Shown here: positions 61,392 to 64,000 of the stretch, in pieces | Layout: each line of letters starts with the position of its first letter | Numbering within the stretch: position 1 is the stretch's first letter | DNA from: Gigaspora rosea | Taxonomy: Eukaryota; Glomeromycota; Glomeromycetes; Diversisporales; Gigasporaceae | Length of the DNA: 64,000 nucleotides | NCBI GenBank assembly: GCA_003550325.1 | Contig: QKWP01000357.1 | Coordinates: 206,697-270,696 of the forward strand | Reading direction: 5' to 3' | Program-made: the position numbers and the translations under genes | The notes under the pieces: generated by a model | The model's database searches: none | What the model was told of the DNA's origin: nothing | The model's input: only the letters and a program-made list of their open reading frames with translations

Positions 61392-61700
61392 TTAATAATT
61401 TTTGCATTCCCCGCGTAGAACACATCGCATTTGTTGTTCAGCAACAGCAGAAATCTGGTCAGGTGTCTTGTCTAACCCGAATCTAATAAGAAGATAATTA
61501 CTAATTTTTTTTTTTAAAAAAAAAAAAACCAAACTTATCTTTTCCAGGTTTTTCATGACCGTCATGCTCAGCCTTGTGGTTGCACAGATTATTTCGTAAA
61601 ATTTTCGACATAACAAACTTGCATCCCCAAGTTATTCCTATCTTGTTTGGGCATGAGCAGTTCTTCTGTTCCACCAATATAAAGAACCTTAAAGGTTTAG
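61392..61700 (-). pseudogene. Unidentified relic with a Cys/His pattern
   Basis: Minus-strand words CPNKIGITWGCKF, then NNLCNHKAEHDGHEKPGK in the same frame, suggest a C-W-C...C-H-H cluster like those of transposase- or FAR1-type DNA-binding domains. A T/A-run (about 61500-61530) that looks like a short intron follows, then IRFGLDKTPDQISAVAEQQM to a stop at 61392. Only a fragment; the family is a guess. Confidence 0.3.
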
Positions 61701-62061
61701 CTTGAATTTCGGGTTACACTGAAGATCAGAATTTTTAGTATTTAAACATTCATTATAACGAATTTCACGAGTCACGAAGTCACATCCTTGTTCAATAAAG
61801 CGTAAAAAAAAAAAGATGAAACAATATAAGAATTATCTTTATAAATATCAATGAAAAAGATCATTGCAAATATAAATGTAATTATTAATAAGTAATTATT
61901 CTATGATCTCATGATCTGTGAGAATCGAGAAAGAACACGTTTCAATTCAGAATGGAAGTAAATTCAGAAATAACTCTGAACAATGATAGTATAGAATAAT
62001 TCTTTTATCACGCAGCATTCAACTTGCGCTTTTCTTATTGTATTCCGTACTGTGTAAAGTA

Positions 62062-62160
62062 TAGAGATAGGAAAAATGCGCATTTTATAATAACATGCGC
62101 ATGAATGCGCATTAATGCGCACAATTAAGGAATCATGCGCACGCATGAAACCCATCTCTA
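62062..62160. mobile_element. 99 bp hAT-like mini-element rich in ATGCGCA
   Basis: Ends TAGAGATAGG and, inverted, TAGAGATGGG. Perfect 8 bp duplication GTAAAGTA at 62054-62061 and 62161-62168. The interior is mostly ATGCGCA/TGCGCAT words. A very short non-autonomous element. Confidence 0.8.
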
Positions 62161-62168
62161 GTAAAGTA

Positions 62169-63380
62169 TGTAAAAGAAAAATAAAATAAATGCTTACTGT
62201 ACAAGTATGTATTCATATATATAATATACTAATTATTATTACAGTATATACTTACAAAAAACTGAAAGCCAGTGTAAGTTTAAAGTGTAATTTATTTATA
62301 TCGATCTATTAAATAATATAATAATCAAACGAAATATTAAAATCATGTTCTTTAAAATACATTAAATTTATGATGATGACAAGTTTTACACCGGGTGATG
62401 CTAGTTTTAAATAAATCATAATTTGATCAAAATAACTTGCAATAATTATCTTGGTACTGTTGTTACTATCCGGTTGGGAGATATCAGACCTGCTGGTAGA
62501 GCTATCGGGATAGTAAACGAGGATTGGGTAATTCGGATGGGCTGAGATGGATATCAGATAGGGTGGGTTTATAATAAGAAAGGAGGAAAATATGTAATAA
62601 TGAATAATGTAATCAAATAATAAATCTATATATCACGAAGAAATAATAAATCAAATAAATAACTTTAAAAATAATCAGCAGATATAAATAAATAAATCAA
62701 ATCGGCAGATACGATATAAAAAAAGAATCCACTCAGAAGACTTTATTATAAAGGAGGAATTCACTCAGATAAACCTAAAGATACAAGAAGAGCGAATACA
62801 TCTGTCTTTTATACATGTTAGCGACTCAATTCCCTCCGGGTCATTATCCTTCCGTCATTACTAATACACATTTATCCTTAACACCAATTATACTTTTTCC
62901 TCGCGTCTTTATCCAATTAAAGACTTACACCTGAAGCATTAATTTAGAATCTGCCTTTCTAACTCTTCATTGGGCTAGCAGATTTGCAATAATATTTAAA
63001 GGCTTCATGCGCTTAGTATTTTTCAAGCATGAATCTAATTTAATTTCACGTGTCGCAGATAATTTAGTATGGATATCGGGTTTGGTAATTATACATATCT
63101 ATAGGAGAACATATATGGCAATTGGGCTATCTATAGATAGTAATAAGAAAAGAAATATATGGTAATAACGTAGGGTGGGTATAGGTATTATATTTAAGGA
63201 AGGGATAATCGATCATAATCATGGGTAATTTAAGGTGATCAGATCGTGATCGTACAGGGATGAAAAAGCAGGGGTGATGATCAAAAAGAAGATTTTGTGC
63301 GCAGAAAATTTTTAATAGTGTAACATACTCCTTTCCTTTGTTTTCGAGCTCCTGCAAGAAGATTAGAAATTAATGAAATA
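62169..63380. other. Intergenic, no gene seen
   Basis: AT-rich with A/T simple runs; open frames on both strands are short and without recognisable domains. Confidence 0.4.
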
Positions 63381-63384
63381 CCTA

Positions 63385-63573
63385 CTAACTCAATATATCA
63401 ATTAACAAAATTCTCATAGAATCTTCGAAAATGTCGGATTGGAATTTATCATCATTCTCAAATTTTCTTTTTATATCAACGTGGAATTGAAACCGGAAAA
63501 GATGAGCATGAAAAATTTTTGATGATCTTTCCATACTAGGGAGTACGTGATTGTATCTTCCCAGCTTCGACAA
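63385..63573 (-). CDS. Short open frame, possible last exon
   Basis: 62 codons on the minus strand (SKLGRYNHVLPSMERSSKIF and on), rich in Phe, Asp and Lys, directly downstream of the next feature. It may be a further exon of that gene or chance. No domain. Confidence 0.2.
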   Translation of the reverse strand: MSKLGRYNHVLPSMERSSKIFHAHLFRFQFHVDIKRKFENDDKFQSDIFEDSMRILLIDILS

Positions 63574-63593
63574 GTATCATTGACCTCAAGATT

Positions 63594-64000
63594 TTAGCAA
63601 AGGTCGTGGGTTCCAAAAGAATATCCATACCGAGTGGAATTTTTGTCTAGATGCCTTGGTCTATATGAATTTGCGGGGCGGCGAGATAAATGTGATCTTC
63701 CTTTCAATCTACCATTTCGAAGCAATTTTAATTTCACAGTTGGGCTTGCTTCATTCGTTCTCCATCCAAAACTTCGAAGTCGTGTTCCACCAAAAGATTG
63801 TTGATAGAAAACTTCTTGACCGTAAAATTTTGAATCTGTTTCTTCTTCTGTCTCTTCTAATTCTTCGTCATCAGAATCGTATTCGTAATAACTCTTGCCA
63901 GAATAAAGGTCTTGTTCTTCAGAAGAAATATCCAACGATTCAGTAGAAATCGGGTCCGAATTTTGATCAATTTTCAACACATATGCAAATGTACATTCGG
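63594..64000 (-). CDS. 3' part of an unidentified gene running off the window
   Basis: An open minus-strand frame enters from the right edge and ends at a stop at 63594. It has an acidic segment (YYEYDSDDEELEETEEETDS, about 63830-63890) followed by a basic Arg/Lys-rich end (RRPANSYRPRHLDKN). There is no in-frame ATG within the window, so the start lies beyond 64000. Acidic-then-basic composition is common in nuclear proteins, but I do not recognise it. Confidence 0.4.
   Translation of the reverse strand, partial: ECTFAYVLKIDQNSDPISTESLDISSEEQDLYSGKSYYEYDSDDEELEETEEETDSKFYGQEVFYQQSFGGTRLRSFGWRTNEASPTVKLKLLRNGRLKGRSHLSRRPANSYRPRHLDKNSTRYGYSFGTHDLC

Noticed and set aside
62461-62600. GC-richer stretch checked for a tRNA
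   Set aside because: No acceptor stem, TTCRANY-like T loop or D arm could be found.
1-64000. CRISPR arrays or bacterial-type operons
   Set aside because: Introns, LTR elements and gene families are eukaryotic; the tandem repeats are coding (Sel1, TPR) or transposon-derived.

Overview
The window is AT-rich nuclear DNA that looks like an arbuscular mycorrhizal fungus of the Rhizophagus irregularis type (Glomeromycotina). The inference rests on short GT-AG introns, on tandemly expanded BTB-BACK-TLDc genes, Sel1-repeat and TPR genes, a TKL-type kinase, and on dense relics of transposons. No rRNA, tRNA or CRISPR was seen.

Layout. (1) From about 0.7 to 32.8 kb there is a head-to-tail array of eight BTB-BACK-TLDc paralogues, all on the + strand, named here A (1145), B (4060), C (6976), D (12186), E (16134), F (19934), G (26076) and H (29901). 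Each has two exons split by a ~150-160 bp phase-2 intron at the same codon, and each sits in a conserved unit: promoter cassette, BTB gene, an unidentified decayed module (called U), then either a decayed TPR gene (C, D, E, G) or a long spacer with a cytochrome P450 relic (F, H). Only E is open from start to stop (481 aa). B is open for BTB-BACK only. The rest carry frameshifts, stops, a lost splice donor or a transposon in TLDc. A and B are nearly identical over ~2.9 kb, and a single N at 7443 marks an assembly join inside copy C.

(2) 32.8-37.8 kb: the spacer after H is a second copy of the spacer after F. It has gained a 1.3 kb TRIM-like element with two apparently identical 457 bp LTRs, and it ends in a P450 pseudogene. 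(3) 37.9-45.7 kb: one degenerate Ty3/gypsy-like LTR retrotransposon with GCAT target duplications and two nested DNA-element insertions. (4) 46.9-50.3 kb: a Sel1-repeat gene broken by stops and a frameshift, then a protein kinase gene with one frameshift in the glycine-rich loop. (5) 50.3-64 kb: gene-poor DNA holding an antisense TLDc relic, a minus-strand relic of a gag-like zinc-binding protein, several small inverted-repeat elements and, at the right edge, the end of an unidentified minus-strand gene.

How it fits together: I see no operon-like pathway. The window is a record of tandem duplication, likely gene conversion, pseudogenisation and repeated hits by small hAT-like elements with 8 bp target duplications. 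The single intact paralogue E and the kinase are the best candidates for active genes.
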